Position numbers and translations under genes: made by a program. 64,000 nucleotides of DNA from Poecilobothrus nobilitatus (lineage: Eukaryota; Arthropoda; Insecta; Diptera; Dolichopodidae), in assembly GCA_947095535.1 (NCBI GenBank), contig OX352772.1, positions 48,565,445 to 48,629,444 of the forward strand. Direction: 5' to 3'. Each line of letters starts with the position of its first letter. Position 1 is the stretch's first letter. Below, in pieces: positions 1 to 12,286 of this stretch. The notes under the pieces are model-generated. The model searched no databases, was not told the origin of the DNA, and was given only the letters and a program-made list of their open reading frames with translations.

Positions 1-3000
1 GAAATGTACAATTTCATGTGTAGGTTAAAAAAAATTGCATATTTAACAAAATAATACAAAAATATCTTATGTGTATTTTATCTTATATGTATATCTGTTT
101 TTTATTATATGTGTAGCATTAGGTATAGTTTTTCACTTTCAGTATAAATTGAAATTAATATTGAAATAGTTCTTAGCAATTTCAACTGCTTTAAAAAAAA
201 TTGAAAAACATTTTTTTTTAAAGGATTTACCGTTTATTTTTATTTTTGTTGAAGAAATTGTTTTTTTTCCCTATTGAAAATAGGGGGTAACTTATAAAAG
301 ATATTTAGAAAATGTTAGGACCTACGAATTAAATATTTGCATATTACATCTCTTACACAGTATTAATGATTTAAACATTATATTTGTTGCATAGATCGTT
401 GAACAAGAAGGAGGGGTTCGACTAGAACCAGAAGGACTAAGAATTTTGTTTTGACTGTTTCTAAATTTTTGCATATTATTAAAAATATAGATGCCGGTAA
501 TATTTGATCGATAATTTAGAGATATATGACATTTCTTTATTTTAGAGCTTTAATTTGAGTAAGTTCTACTACATATTTATGATGTACTTTCAAATTTATT
601 GAATTATGATTTATGATTTAATAGATTAACGATACTGGGTTGAATTGCAAAAAGTTTGGATTGAAAAAAATTTTGCACGACGAATTTGTCAAAATTATAG
701 ACATATATTTATTATATTTTGAAAATGATGTATAATATGTCCTGTTGCAAATCAAAAAAAATTATTTTTTTTTGTATAAAATTAATTTGCATAACAAATA
801 TACAATATTGGAAAATCAAAAACATTTTTAGTTTCTTCAATGTGAAAGAAATTTCAACGAGATTTTTCTTCCTGCACAGTTCAGAAAAGCAAAAACAGAA
901 TAAATAAAAGTGAACAAAGAAAAAAAATTATAAAATTTTTTTGTTTCTTTGCCTTAAGGTAATTTTATTTTACTGTAGAACACATTCGCTTTTAATATTT
1001 ATATACATATTATGTGTATAGCATTAAAAGGACTAAAATAAAAACAACGGTGAGGAAAGAGAAAAGAAAATCACTAAAACCTTAAAATCCAACCACCCAT
1101 GGGATTGACCTGTCCACATATGTCGGGTTCTAAATAAATATACATTTTACATAAGTATACACAATGCTATGTAGATGTATACATATATATATCTATATAT
1201 ATATGTGTTTAAGTATAATGTTGTAGTCTATTTTAGTCATCAAAAGATGTGCCAAAATACCCAGAATAAATACTAAGTGATTCTGTTCAGCATATACAGA
1301 AAAGGATAAAATTAATCCTTTTTTTTGTCCCCCTCTAAATACTGTATTCATGGGATAGGGCATGAAAAAGAAGCTAATGAAGAAAAAAAAAGAATAAGAA
1401 AAATTAAAATACGGAAAAAGATTGAAATAAATAGACAAGAAAGGGTTAAGTAGCTATGTGTATATAAAAGAGGATTTTTTTCTTTGACACCTTTTTTTTT
1501 TTTTTAGTGTCGACGTAATGGTTATGTGACGTCCGATATTATTATGGGATGGGTTAAATAAAAAAATAAAAAAAGAAAAATGAAAATTAAATTACTGTCA
1601 AGATTTGTTTTCTATTTTTACTGTTTTTAGTTTTTTTTTTGTCCACATGAGACCTGATTTTACTTTTTTTCCAACCATCCATCCATTGGTACCAAAATTG
1701 TTAATATATTCGTGTACTGCTTTTTAATAACTGTATTAAAATATTGTACCGTATTTCAAATGTTTACAATTCTTGAATCGGATAGATGACAAAAAATGTT
1801 GTTATAACAGATAAAACATTTTTTTAAAACTTTTAAAAATATATGTATTCGATAATTTGAACATTATTTAAATATTATATGTGAAAATTTTAAGAAATTA
1901 ATTCTAAGCCTTCCTGTATCTCATTTATATTTTGGTACAACGGCACGCATAAATTAATTTCGAAAATATCCCAACTATTTAACATTAATCAATTTATTAA
2001 TTAATAAAATATTTGATTATGTCAATCCAGTCTATATTTCTTATCAATAATGTGAGTTATAAAATATTAATTAAAATAAATATGTATATACATATTGCGT
2101 ATTTTTTTATACGCAGTTCGTTTTAAAAATTTCAATTTTTTCAAATCTTCAAAATAGAAATTGTAAAGAATTTTTAATGAACTGTATTTCTTGTAAAGAA
2201 ATCTGGTTACCTTAATAACTTTTTAAAAGATTTTGTTATTTCACTATTGTTTGTTTTTTTGTCAAGTGAATTAATGAAACTGTAAGTTGTACTGCTTGCT
2301 TGTGCTGATGCGCTTTTATAATTTTTACACAAAAAAAAAAATTTTTTTTATTTTCCTCAAATCAGGATATTTAGGCGAGAAAAGTCCTTTAATGTCCTTT
2401 TTTGTTTCTAATAATGCAATTGTTGTTATGTTTTGTTTTTTCATTTTTACATGATTTCGCTATTTAGTTATTTTTATATTATACTGTTATTATTATTACC
2501 GTTATTGTTTTTATGCTCTCTACTGGGAAATGTAATTTCATGGTAAAATGGTTAAATTTAAAGCTGATTTGATGGAGCTTAATAGGTAATAATGCGTATT
2601 ATTTTTAGATTTATTTTTTTTTTTTACATTTCGATATACATATACGTACATATATATTACATATTATGGGATATGAACGAATTACTTAATATAACTTTAG
2701 GCAAATGTTATATTATATAATCACATAATATTTCATATAAATACGGATGTATTAAGGATGTGGGCATATGCTTAAAAATATATTAAATGTATATGTAGTT
2801 GTTTTATTTTTATCTATTTAAAAGAATTTTATTAAATTTAATTTATATGGTTTTAGATTAAAAAATAAAACATTTTTTAGGGAAACAGTTATGGAATTGA
2901 TTTTAAAATGAGTTAAAATTTTACATTCAAAAATGGGGGCGTTACATTCAGAGGGGTATAAGATCTAACGAAATAAGGCTTAATAGTTCTAATAAAGGAA

Positions 3001-3147
3001 CTCTTAGTAATAAAGTGTTATCCGCAAAACTTCTATGTTAGATTTTATTTCCCATTCGAGCCTATTTATTGTAATTTATTATTTGAATAAAAAATTTTGC
3101 AATATATTTTTCTTCATAATTTAATTCACAAATTTTAACTTAATTGG
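1..3147. other. AT-rich non-coding stretch, no gene seen
   Basis: I read both strands and recognised no coding domain, RNA gene or delimited mobile element. The stretch holds many poly-A/poly-T runs and a short AT dinucleotide run near 1180-1204. The open frames at 719-907 (+) and 1193-1438 (-) are rich in Phe, Lys, Ile and Tyr, as expected from translating A/T runs, and show no recognisable domain. Confidence 0.6.
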
Positions 3148-3216
3148 GAAGTCTGGGTGGCCTAGTAGCTAAGAGTATAAAATACGCTGTAAACACCTAA
3201 GGAGTGTGGGTTTCTG
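3148..3216 (+). mobile_element. tRNA-derived SINE, truncated head
   Basis: This contains the family's tRNA-like head: an A-box version (TGGCCTAGTAG), then the 'ataaaatacgctgtaaacacc' region seen in the complete copy at 45613-45810. The B box is damaged (GGTTTCTGAAT in place of GGTTCGAATCC). Homology to the family stops soon afterwards, so this is a 3'-truncated, decayed copy. Confidence 0.75.
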
Positions 3217-3321
3217 AATAGTTGAACCTTAATTTTGTGTAAACAACTACAAAACCATTCCTACAATATTTACATATTCTGGAAAAAGTGTAAAATTTTC
3301 ATAAGTTTTTAAATTTTCTAT

Positions 3322-3340
3322 AAATAATAATAATAATAAT
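3322..3340. repeat. (TAA)n microsatellite
   Basis: A short run of about six TAA/AAT units, followed directly by a (CCTTT)-like pyrimidine stretch. Confidence 0.8.
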
Positions 3341-3365
3341 CCTTTCCTTTCCTTTCTTATAATTC

Positions 3366-3715
3366 TTTGTACATATATTTTGTACATTTAAAATAGCAGG
3401 AATAGGGATAGCCCGCTAAACAAATTATTGAAATCTTGATTTTATCTTAGCAACTCTAAAATTTTTCTTAACTATTTTTTGTACATATTTATATATTTAA
3501 ACAAAAAAAGTATTTAAAATAATTGAGTCTTCGACTCTCAAATCCTCGCTTAACAAATTGTTTTTATAAGTAACTGTAAAGTCCCTCCAAACTATCTTTT
3601 GTACATATTAACAGTATAGCATTTAAAATAATCGAGCCTTTCGCCCTTAAATTCCAACTAAACAAATTTTTGAAACCCTGAATTTGTAAGCAACTTAAAA
3701 TCCATTCTAATTAAG
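3366..3715. repeat. Degenerate tandem array, about 115-bp units, three copies
   Basis: Three successive units each begin with TTTGTACATAT and continue through a 'taaaatanncgagnnnt', 'taacaaattnttgaaa' and 'agcaactntaaa' order of motifs. Unit starts are near 3366, 3478 and 3598, so spacing is about 112-120 bp. The units have diverged substantially and have no coding content. This is a local duplication or the core of an older repeat. Confidence 0.6.
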
Positions 3716-4598
3716 AATCTCGCATATGTTTCTATAGCAGTAACAAAATTTTAATTTATTTTCTCCAGAATTAATATTTTTGTGTTATATAATAAAACCT
3801 AGCAAACCTTATTTCTCAATCGAATGGTTAATAATACCCAACACTTCAACTTTCGGAATTAGGCATTATCACCTATTCGAATTCTACTCCTACGGGTCTT
3901 TTTTTCAAGTATGCTATCATTTAAAGCCAAGTTATAAAAAAGGTGTAATCACAAAAAAATAATATAAACACTCTTACAATTTATAAAATTTCTTTCACTT
4001 AAAATTCATTTTAGAAACCAATTAAAGGTATTATTAATGTGGTAATATGATCTAATTGCATTTCAAATAACAAGTTGTACTTTCAATTTTGTTAATATAA
4101 AAATTTTGTTATATTTATTAAACAATAAAACTTGATTCAATTTATTCAAACATATTATTACAATTTTTAATGAGAAAAATCTTTTCTTAGAATTTAAATA
4201 AAAAATAAAATAAATCTTAAATAATATTATTATGTTATAACAAAGGACTTGCTTCATTTAAACTGAATTTAATTTTGGTTTCACAATATCTAAAAAACTG
4301 AAAAAAAAATATATATATTGTTTACATATACAAGTGTCAAAATTTACACTATCCTTTTATCCTGTTTAATTAACAATATTATTTAATGGTTGGTTATATC
4401 CTGTCATTAAATACACTGTAGTGTATAAATATAATTTTAAGAAGAATGAAAGATGATCTAGAAATTCTAATATTTATTGTAATCTGATGCGCTTAAAGTT
4501 GATTGCATCAAAGAGTATACAGTAATATACATATTGTTAGCGATACCACTTTAAATAGTATGTGTTGATTTAATTGATTGCAGATGTATCTGGTTTTT
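3716..4598. other. AT-rich non-coding stretch, no gene seen
   Basis: No recognisable domain or element. The open frames at 3780-3962 (+) and 4063-4257 (-) have no family resemblance that I can see and carry the residue bias of translated AT-rich DNA. Confidence 0.55.
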
Positions 4599-5692
4599 AT
4601 ACCCGTATGAACTGTGGTCATCAAGGGTATAATAAATTTGTCATTACGTTTGTGACACCTTAAAGAAGTAGAGCTAGATGGATGGCAGAGTCGAAAGTAT
4701 GGATCGGCTCAAAATCGAATTCTGAGCCGATTAAGCCATGTACGTCCGTCGGTCCGTCCACACGGTAACTCTAAAAACAAAGGAGCTAGGAGACTGAAAT
4801 TATTTTTACGTCGCTTGTGCAAAATTGTTAGTTTCGCTATTTAAATCCAGCATTTTCGGACGCCGGATTCGAGTAGCTCCCATATATACACCTTCTTTCT
4901 TTATATAGAAATAACTTAGTATCTATTTTGAAATCTTGTATCTGAAATTTTGTAAAATGGTGTCGAGTGACAGGCCAACAATATCTGTAAAATTTGGTTG
5001 TGCTGATGCGGCATCTTCGGGTAGCTGCCATATAACTTCCCTTTTTAAATGAAAAAAACTCAGTGTCTATTGAGCCACGTATCTGAAATTTAGTGAAGAG
5101 GTTTCTAGTTAGATACCAACAATTTTTGTAAGAATTGGTTGGTTTAAGCAGCCTTCTTGCACCTATTGGAACTTAATGAAACTGGGCGTCTGAAATATTA
5201 CAAATGATAATTAAATTTTATGGCATCAACTTCTGAAAAATTTGGTTGTGGTGGTGCAATAGATTTGGGTAGCTGCTAAACAACTTCTCTTTGTAAATGA
5301 AAAAAACTCCGAGTCTATAGAAGCTAGGTATCTGAAATTTTGTAAAAGGATATCAAATTGTATGCTAACATCTTTTGTAAAATTTGGTTGGGCTGGAGCA
5401 GTAGGTTCAGGCTTCTTGCACCTTTTGAAACTTTATGAAGCTAAACGTCTGAAATTTTACAAAAAATTATCAAGTTTTAGGGCAATAACTTCTGTAAAAT
5501 TTGATTGCGCTGGTGCAATAGATTCGGGTAAGTGTCATACAACTCCACAATGTACATAAATATATCTCGGTAGCTAACAGCTGTACTAAAACTTCTGAAA
5601 TTTTTTAAAAGATGATCAAGTTTTATAGAAACAGGATATATTACTTTCATACATGTATCCCAGAGTTGACACAGTCTACTCTACTGCACTCT
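4599..5692 (+). repeat. Repeat family F, full-length-looking copy with internal tandem monomers
   Basis: The unit opens with ATACCCGTATGAACTG, has GGGTATAAT shortly after (a short terminal inverted motif), an 8-bp-arm palindrome at 4704-4730 and a CGTCCGTCGGTCCGTCC tract. It closes with the reverse complement of GAGTAGACTGTGTCAACTC. Between these lie degenerate monomers carrying 'tgtaaaatttggttg(t/g)gctg'. These sit near 4818, 4985, 5127, 5232, 5375 and 5491 and alternate in two types, so the dimer period is about 250 bp. The inverted copy at 36831-38648 shares both ends, which defines it as a dispersed repeat. It has no coding capacity. The superfamily is not recognised. Confidence 0.75.
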
Positions 5693-5989
5693 TTTCCGTT
5701 TTTTAAGATTTTAATAAATAGTAGTACATAAAAGATTATTAAAAAAATTTACAGAAGGTAATCTGAATCTATTTGAAATAAACACATTTTAGATAAGTGG
5801 TTATTTTATACATTATATTATATAAGTTTTTTGTGTACTATAATGTAAAGTGTTTTAAACCTAATCGTTTTAAAATTAAATATTATAAGTAATTAATTTT
5901 TTAAATAACTATTTAGTAATTTTGTTTTTTTACGCTGTATTATGTGCCACGTTAAAATATAATATATGGGTCTTAATTTTTTCGTTTCA

Positions 5990-6330
5990 CATTTATTCAG
6001 GTTACAACCTTTAAAATATTAAAAGTATTTTCAATTTATGACTCCTCATAGCTTTTAAACGGGGTGAAATATAAAAATATGTCTTAAGTCAAATATAACG
6101 TATGAGTTTTAATGTTTTTCAATTTTCAATTTCTGTCTCTTCATAACTTCTAAACGGAGTAAAATGTTTTTTCTTTAACTTGTAAATTTAAATCTTTTAC
6201 GATCAATTAAGAGATGGTTCCCCAAATTTTTGCAAATTTTGTTTTTTTTTTACATAACGGCAAATTTTAATACCACAACCATTTAGATTTGGTTTTATTA
6301 GTTTAAAAAATTTTTTTTTATCTTTTCAGT
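5990..6330 (+). repeat. Repeat family B, partial copy (+)
   Basis: This carries the family B blocks 'agcttttaaacggggtgaaa' (present twice in diverged form, near 6050 and 6145) and 'acataacggcaaatttta', in the same order as the copies at 16448-16870 and 59583-60425. The right-hand CGGACGG end is absent. A minus-strand copy follows at 6690-7370. Confidence 0.6.
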
Positions 6331-6689
6331 TTTGTAAAATTATTCAATTGAAATTGGAATTTATAATATTTTAAATATAGAGCAAGCTCTGACTTTGAAG
6401 AAATCCAACTCACTAATAGAAGTGCTTTTGTATTGAGTGGTAAAATTTTATTAGTTGTTATTCATCCGTAATCTTTTTTGATAAATTCTGATCTTTGTCA
6501 TAAAAGTTCATCCTTCTATTGGTCCTTTCTATCCTTCTATTACTATAAACCTTTGGACAGATTACTAATCATTTTAATAATTAGATTTAGTAATTTACAG
6601 TCTATAAAAGTTTCTGGAGTTTCACATTTTGATCTTTGATAAAAATGTCGAACTTTGTTTTAAATCGAAAAGATTTTTTTATTTTTATT
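6331..6689. other. Short AT-rich gap between two B copies
   Basis: Nothing recognised; unique-looking AT-rich sequence between the plus-strand fragment and the minus-strand copy of family B. Confidence 0.5.
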
Positions 6690-7370
6690 TCATAAAAAAA
6701 ATTAATTTCAACAATGCTCTCAGAATTATCTACGTAACATTAATTTTAGTCTTTTTAGCACATTTTCAAAAAAAAAAAAAAATGTTAATTTCCTTTTAAT
6801 TTGACTTTGTCTGATGTGTGTCAGTCCGGTTGTTTACAAAACTTCTACACTAATAGAGAGCAATGACAGAGCCCCCCTCCCCCTATTTTTAAATTGTTAT
6901 ATAATAGAAGTCCTATAATGAATATTTTTAATCAACGCCAATCTTATTCGATATCTGCTTTTATAAATTCTCTAACTATGTATAATAAATATAATCTTTT
7001 GTAATACAGTCTTTTATTTTACTGTTATGCTAAACTCAATTTATGCAAAATTTTTAGCTCCTCCTATCTTCCAAACAGTTTAAGTTAGAAGTTAGAAATT
7101 TTGAAATTAATTAGACCTTTGGTATGGTTAGTTGAATCATTTCAGAAAATGTGTCGCCATCGTTTAGGACCTGTAAGTAATCAAAAATGGAAAATTCTCT
7201 ATTTTCAAGCACTTGTCCAAATTTTTTTGAAGTATAATGTGGAAAAATTAAATTTCTATCATTATATTTTTATTTCTGTTAACAATTTTCCTTAATAATA
7301 TAGGGTTACATTAAAATTGACGAAAGTGTGACTTGATTTTTCCCAAATTTTTTCAATTTCTATATTAGGT
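6690..7370 (-). repeat. Repeat family B, minus-strand copy
   Basis: The reverse complement shows family B landmarks. 'aaaatttggacaagtgctt' and 'ggtcctaaacgatggcg' correspond to 37690-37790. Toward 6700 lies the terminal block 'gtgtagaagttttgtaaac', a diverged cggacgg-like tract and 'gaaaatgtgctaaaaa', as at 60335-60420. The left part (about 7240-7360) matches 37570-37670 inverted, including 'gaaagtgtgactt'. The open frame at 7101-7295 lies wholly inside this copy and is not a gene. Confidence 0.7.
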
Positions 7371-8334
7371 ATTATAAATTTATTTTAGTTAATATACCTA
7401 TTTATGTACTCTTTACCCAAAACCTAATATAGAATTATTTTTTAATTTTAGAAATTTGCTTTTTGCAAAATTCTTGATTTTTTCTTTACTTGTTTATTTT
7501 TATTAGTAATTGGAAACACTTAAATACTAAACTGAACTTGTTAAGTACTTAATGTCATATTGCTACTACTTAATGTATATTGTTGTTTTTTAAATATGCT
7601 AGGTACTTGAATATTTCCGCAGAAGTAATTAATTGAAGGAAGGAAAAAAACTAAACCAAAAATTGTATAAATTACAAAAAAAAAAAATATGTGTCGAATT
7701 ATAATTTAACATTGGCGCTTCATTTGGTGTTAAATTACTTTATTCAGTACTTGCAAAGTGTTTAACGTTCCTTTTTATTAATTAAAAAGTGAATTGTTAA
7801 GCATAAAATTGGTTTCACTAAGAAAGAATATTAAAACTTGTTATTTGATTACATTATAGAGTATCACATAACATGTGATTTTCATTTAAATATTAAAATT
7901 TTAATAAATTTTGTTCTAAAATTTTTAATAATCTGTTATTCAAACAATTTAGATGCAATATTGAACTGCTCATTTCATTCTATTTAAAAAGATCTTATAA
8001 TATAAATTCTTCTAAATTCCTTTCTTTACAAGGAGTACATTTTTTTAAGATTGTGAAAAATACTCAAAGTCAGTATTTACAGTATTCATATTTGTTGGTG
8101 CGTTTAAAAGTTTTAGCATAACTATTGATTGGCATCTTATGAAGTTCAATTGCCACGAATAATTGATTTGACGGATTGGGACCTTATGATGCATGAAACC
8201 TATGTAATCTTTATTATCTTGTAATTGTAATCTAAATACTCATAATAAAATGTAAAACAATTTAAAAATCTACTTTAAACTTCTTTTTAACCCCTTTTTT
8301 TCAAAAATTTTTGAAAAATTTTCTTATTTACGTA
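7371..8334. other. AT-rich non-coding stretch, no gene seen
   Basis: No domain, tRNA-like structure or terminal inverted repeat recognised here on either strand. Confidence 0.55.
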
Positions 8335-8970
8335 GTTTCTACCGATCCGTCCAAATACACAGACGGACGGATCGGCAGAAAATACAAAACTTTTAAACGA
8401 TTTAAGATAGAACAATGAAATTTTAACAATCGATTGGTATCTCAAAAAATAAATAATTTTTTTATGTAATTACACTCATTACGAAGCTACAGCCGTACTC
8501 AAAGTTGAAAAAGAGTCCTATTTATGTGTTTGTGTATATCTCAGACTCTGCTTAATATTTTTTTTAATCTCAAATCGTCAAACACCCATTTGTTTAGTTT
8601 TATAACTAATAACTATCACTAATAACAAACAAAGTTTGGAACGTTGAACGTTAAATTCCATTGTCTGGAACGCTTTCAGATAGAACTTTGAAACTTGAAA
8701 AGAGAAATATCTTTTCCAGGTCAGTATAATGTACAAGAGAGAAGAGAGAAAAAATGTCTTTTAGAATTACCTCTGAACATTTTTTAATACTTCTGCAAGT
8801 TTAAGATGCATCAAAAATGGAAAACTTCCTATTTTTCGGCCCCTTTGCAAATGTTTTCAAAAAAAAAAAAAAAACAGAAAAATTAATGATCCAACATTAT
8901 ATTTTTTTTAATTGTAAAGATCTTCTTAATTTTGAAGAAAGTGATTTTTCATTTTATACAATTTTTTCTT
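8335..8970 (-). repeat. Repeat family B, near-complete minus-strand copy
   Basis: Read on the minus strand, the order of blocks matches 59680-60370. It begins with the 'tttggacaagtg'-like region and 'gcagagtctgagatata' (compare 'gcagaacatgagatata'). Then come 'ctgtagcttcgtaatg', 'ttaaaagttttgtattt' and a terminal CCGTCCGTCTG tract. The terminal tract forms a palindrome at about 8343-8376 (CCGATCCGTCC / GGACGGATCGG) that the other copies lack. Confidence 0.7.
8343..8376. repeat. GC-rich palindrome at the end of a family B copy
   Basis: Arms CCGATCCGTCC and GGACGGATCGG are perfectly complementary across a 12-nt spacer, in otherwise very AT-rich DNA. They look like a duplicated and inverted GGACGGACGG tract, which is the terminal landmark of family B. 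Confidence 0.8.
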
Positions 8971-9212
8971 ACATATAAAATTCTAAGACAATTTACAAAT
9001 TTTAGTGCAAATATTGTTATTGTCTTTTGAAAAATGTGAACCTTCAAAAATCTTTGTGTGTAATATACTGCCTTGAAATAAGATAGCTATAAGGTATTTT
9101 CTTAAAATAAGGTATGCATATAAACTTTCGATACTTTTCAATATTTAAATAAACACTCAACATTTGAGTCTCTTAAATTTTCAATTTTTATAATAGATAG
9201 AGCAAGGTACTA

Positions 9213-9403
9213 ATTTTTTTTAATGCATTTCTCTGGCACATAAATGTGGACAGGAAATTACACAGCCTTTCCTGTTCAGTCGTGACTGTAAATGTCGTAA
9301 GAGGGAATTACTCTTACGATGTGTGTGGGATTCGCACCCACACTCCCTCGGTGTTTACAACGCATTTTATACGCTCTTACCCATTAGGCCACCGAGGTCC
9401 CTC
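9213..9403 (-). mobile_element. tRNA-derived SINE, near-complete copy
   Basis: Read on the minus strand, the element starts with GACCTCGGTGGCCTAATGGG (A box) at about 9400. It has a B box near 9334 (GGTGCGAATCC, one change from consensus), then the family body 'cgtaagag...ttacgacatttacag', 'aaaggctgtgtaatttcctg' and 'cacatttatgtgccagagaa'. It ends in a poly-A tail, seen as poly-T on the plus strand at 9213-9220. Length and layout agree with the complete copy at 45613-45810. It is non-autonomous and would need a partner retrotransposon's reverse transcriptase. Confidence 0.9.
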
Positions 9404-11180
9404 CTAAGATATACTTTCATAGCCAATTAAAAAAAATAAAAGATTTCAACAATAAATTCTCCCCTTATCCTAGTATTCCAGATTCCTGATACATAATAAG
9501 GTTGTTTGTTTCGCTGCTCTAGAGCATAGTTTAGTAGTTGTTGACTAATCAAAATATTTTATTCCTTCATATCGACGGAATTATATAATAACATTTTAAA
9601 AAAATTGTGATTTAATTTTCAATCCGCAAAAATTTTTTTCTTTCACAATCTTTTTTTTTTCTTTGTTCAATAATAAAAACTTACTTCACTTCTATTTTTG
9701 TTTGAAATATACAGAAAAAATGTCATAAAAATACATTTGACTAAATAAAATTCTAAATAATTTTTCAGAAAAAAACAAAAAAAAAGGAAAAATTTACTGG
9801 TTTGCTTAATTTTTTTTTTTTTATTGTATCTTTATTCTATTTTTCCCTTTCGCAAATAAGTACTAGAAAAACAAACTTTTTGGTTTGTAGAAAAGTAAAA
9901 ACTGGCAGAACGCAAGTAATAAAAATTTTTGTCAGCCACAAAACAAAAAGTAAAATTTTTGTCATTTCTTTTCATGTTCTAAAATTTTCTTAGTAACAAA
10001 AAAAAAAGTAATTCTTAAATAACACTTTTGTGATGTAATTAAAATTTATTTTGTTTGATTTTTTTTCTAATTTTACCATTTTGAATATTTGCAAAATACC
10101 TATAGGTACATATTTTTCTTGCACCATAATAATAAAAATTTTGCATTACATAAAACTGACAGTAACTTGCGTAAATTGTGGCATAAGAAAATGTTTATTG
10201 TTTTAATTTCTAAAAATTTTGCAAAACAATGAAATTGTATTTTATTACATATTAAAAATTTACCTGTGTTGAGTAAAAATATCTCAGGTATCTTTGTTTG
10301 TCATTTATCCTGATTTAATTGTTTGTTTTTTTTTTTTTTTGCAAATGAATCTAAACAGAGGATCAAAATGAACTGTAACTGATTCTAGTATTATATGCGT
10401 ATATTGTAATTTTAACTGAATTCATATAGTATCATTTATAATTTGTAATTTGAATCGAGTTCTTAAATTTGATTTTCAATGTACAGTTAAGGACAAAATA
10501 TAGATTAACAAAAATCAAAAGTTTATTCAATCAAATTTATACTAGATGTTCTGCATAAGTGGAGGTGATTACTGAAACTAATTTGATAATTAATTGTATG
10601 GAACTGGGGGGGATTTATTATCAATCATTTTGGACATATTGGAACTTTTATGTTTTCTTGTTTTATGTTATTAATTGCTAAATAACACTTGATTCACATA
10701 TAATTTTCTTCTGGTTTTAGTTTGAGGAATCTCCTGCTGCAATATTTCCATTCTTATTTGGACAACCCTTTACGTATTTTGGATATAAAAATAAATTTAT
10801 TTTTGAGTCTCTCAAAAAGAAATATCAAACTATCTTGTCGATTTTACAGTTTTTGTTACAGTTACAGTTAAGAATAAGTTTAAACATTAATGGAAACCTA
10901 AGAATTAATATTGTAATTATCTTTCTATATATATTGGGATATGTTTTTTAATGTTAGAAAAGTCTTGGAAGTTATGGTGGTAGTTAATATATTAAGCATT
11001 ATGACACTTCTTGTTGTTTTACTATTTTTAATGCATTTGTAATGCAACAAGATGTGATAGGATTAAATTTTGCATTGGTACGAAAAGAAAGAGTAAATGT
11101 AATAAAAATGTATAAATGTTATTTTTAATGCATTTTTATACATTTGACATTTGTAACTTCATTTTGGAAAATCAGTTTTT
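9404..11180. other. AT-rich non-coding stretch, no gene seen
   Basis: I recognise no coding domain. The open frame at 9802-9993 is rich in Phe/Ile/Lys with no family resemblance. A 'tacagttaaggacaaaatat' string near 10484 recalls ends of Tc1-type elements, but no inverted partner was found. Confidence 0.5.
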
Positions 11181-11348
11181 CTTTTTTTTTTTTTTAGTAC
11201 ATTTCTCTGCAACATAAATGTGAAGGCGTGGCTGTAAATGTTCTAAGGCGTAATAACGCTTACGACGTGTGTGGGATTCGAATTCACTCTGCTTCGTTGT
11301 TTACAGCATATTTTATACTCTCTTAACCATTAGGCCACCGAGACCTCT
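11181..11348 (-). mobile_element. tRNA-derived SINE, internally deleted copy
   Basis: Same family as 9213-9403 in the same orientation: minus-strand head GAGGTCTCGGTGGCCTAATGG at the right end, an exact-looking ATTCGAATCC B-box region near 11275, then the body and a poly-T stretch (plus strand) at 11181-11195. The 'aaaggctgtgtaatttcctg' block is missing, so the body is shorter than the complete copy. Confidence 0.85.
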
Positions 11349-12253
11349 CAGTTGTTTATTTAAATAATCAGCTTTTATTTAAAATATATATGGATACTAG
11401 CAATAAATTTAAATTTAATAATACTTGAAAATTTATTTAGAAGATCAAAAATAGATTAATCAAAAGATTTATCAAGAAACATCTTCCCATAATATTTTTC
11501 CCATTTTTTAATATTTAAAACCATAAATAACCATAAACCATAATAATAATATTTTCTTTTTCAAATGGCAAAATTAAATGACAGATGACGTTTAATAAAA
11601 TGCATGCATATATTCATTTATTTTCAATATATATGTATTCTGCCTCTTTTATACTTTGCTGATAATTTGATTATTTTCAATGCATTAAAAATGTGAAAAA
11701 AAATAATTGTCATAACAGCTTTAGATTCGTTGTGTTGAGTTTCGATACTAAAGGAATTATTCAGTTAGTTTTTTGTATTCAACTGTATATATAGAGACGA
11801 GAATGCACTGTAAAAGAGATAAGAAATCATTTCTTTTTAAAATATCTGTAGTTTTTTTTATTACTTATTCTAATCCTTGTAATTTAAGATATTTGTAACT
11901 TTTATGAGTTTTAGATTTGCAAAGGAAGGGAGGGTTATTGTTATGGGTTATAATAATGGGTTTTATTTTTACTAAGAATTATTAGCATTGCAAATTTTTT
12001 TTTTTTTTTTTATAATACAAAAATTGAAAGTGAAGTGAATATAATTTTCATTGTTTTCTAAGGTTTATTTCATAAATAACTGGGTATTACGTTGTATTAA
12101 GCAATTTGTGAAGAGTTACTTAGGTAATCAGTAAAATTTGTATCTTTATTAAGAAAAATCATTTTTTTTTCTTTAACTTAATATATAGCTTAATTTATAG
12201 ATATATGGGTATAAAACCTTTTGCCAATACAATTATTTATAAAATATTTTTTC

Positions 12254-12286
12254 ACACAATTGTAAGAATTTTTATTACAATTGTGT
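12254..12286. repeat. Hairpin with 12-bp perfect arms
   Basis: ACACAATTGTAA is followed after 9 nt by TTACAATTGTGT, a perfect inverted repeat. No U-run or gene context suggests a terminator; it may be a relic or chance palindrome. Confidence 0.7.

Noticed and set aside
3322..3715. CRISPR-like array
   Set aside because: Units are about 115 bp, degenerate, and contiguous without repeat-spacer alternation; the DNA is eukaryotic.
10484..10870. Tc1-like element ends ('tacagttaaggacaaaatat')
   Set aside because: The similar string near 10858 is in direct, not inverted, orientation and no transposase motif is present.
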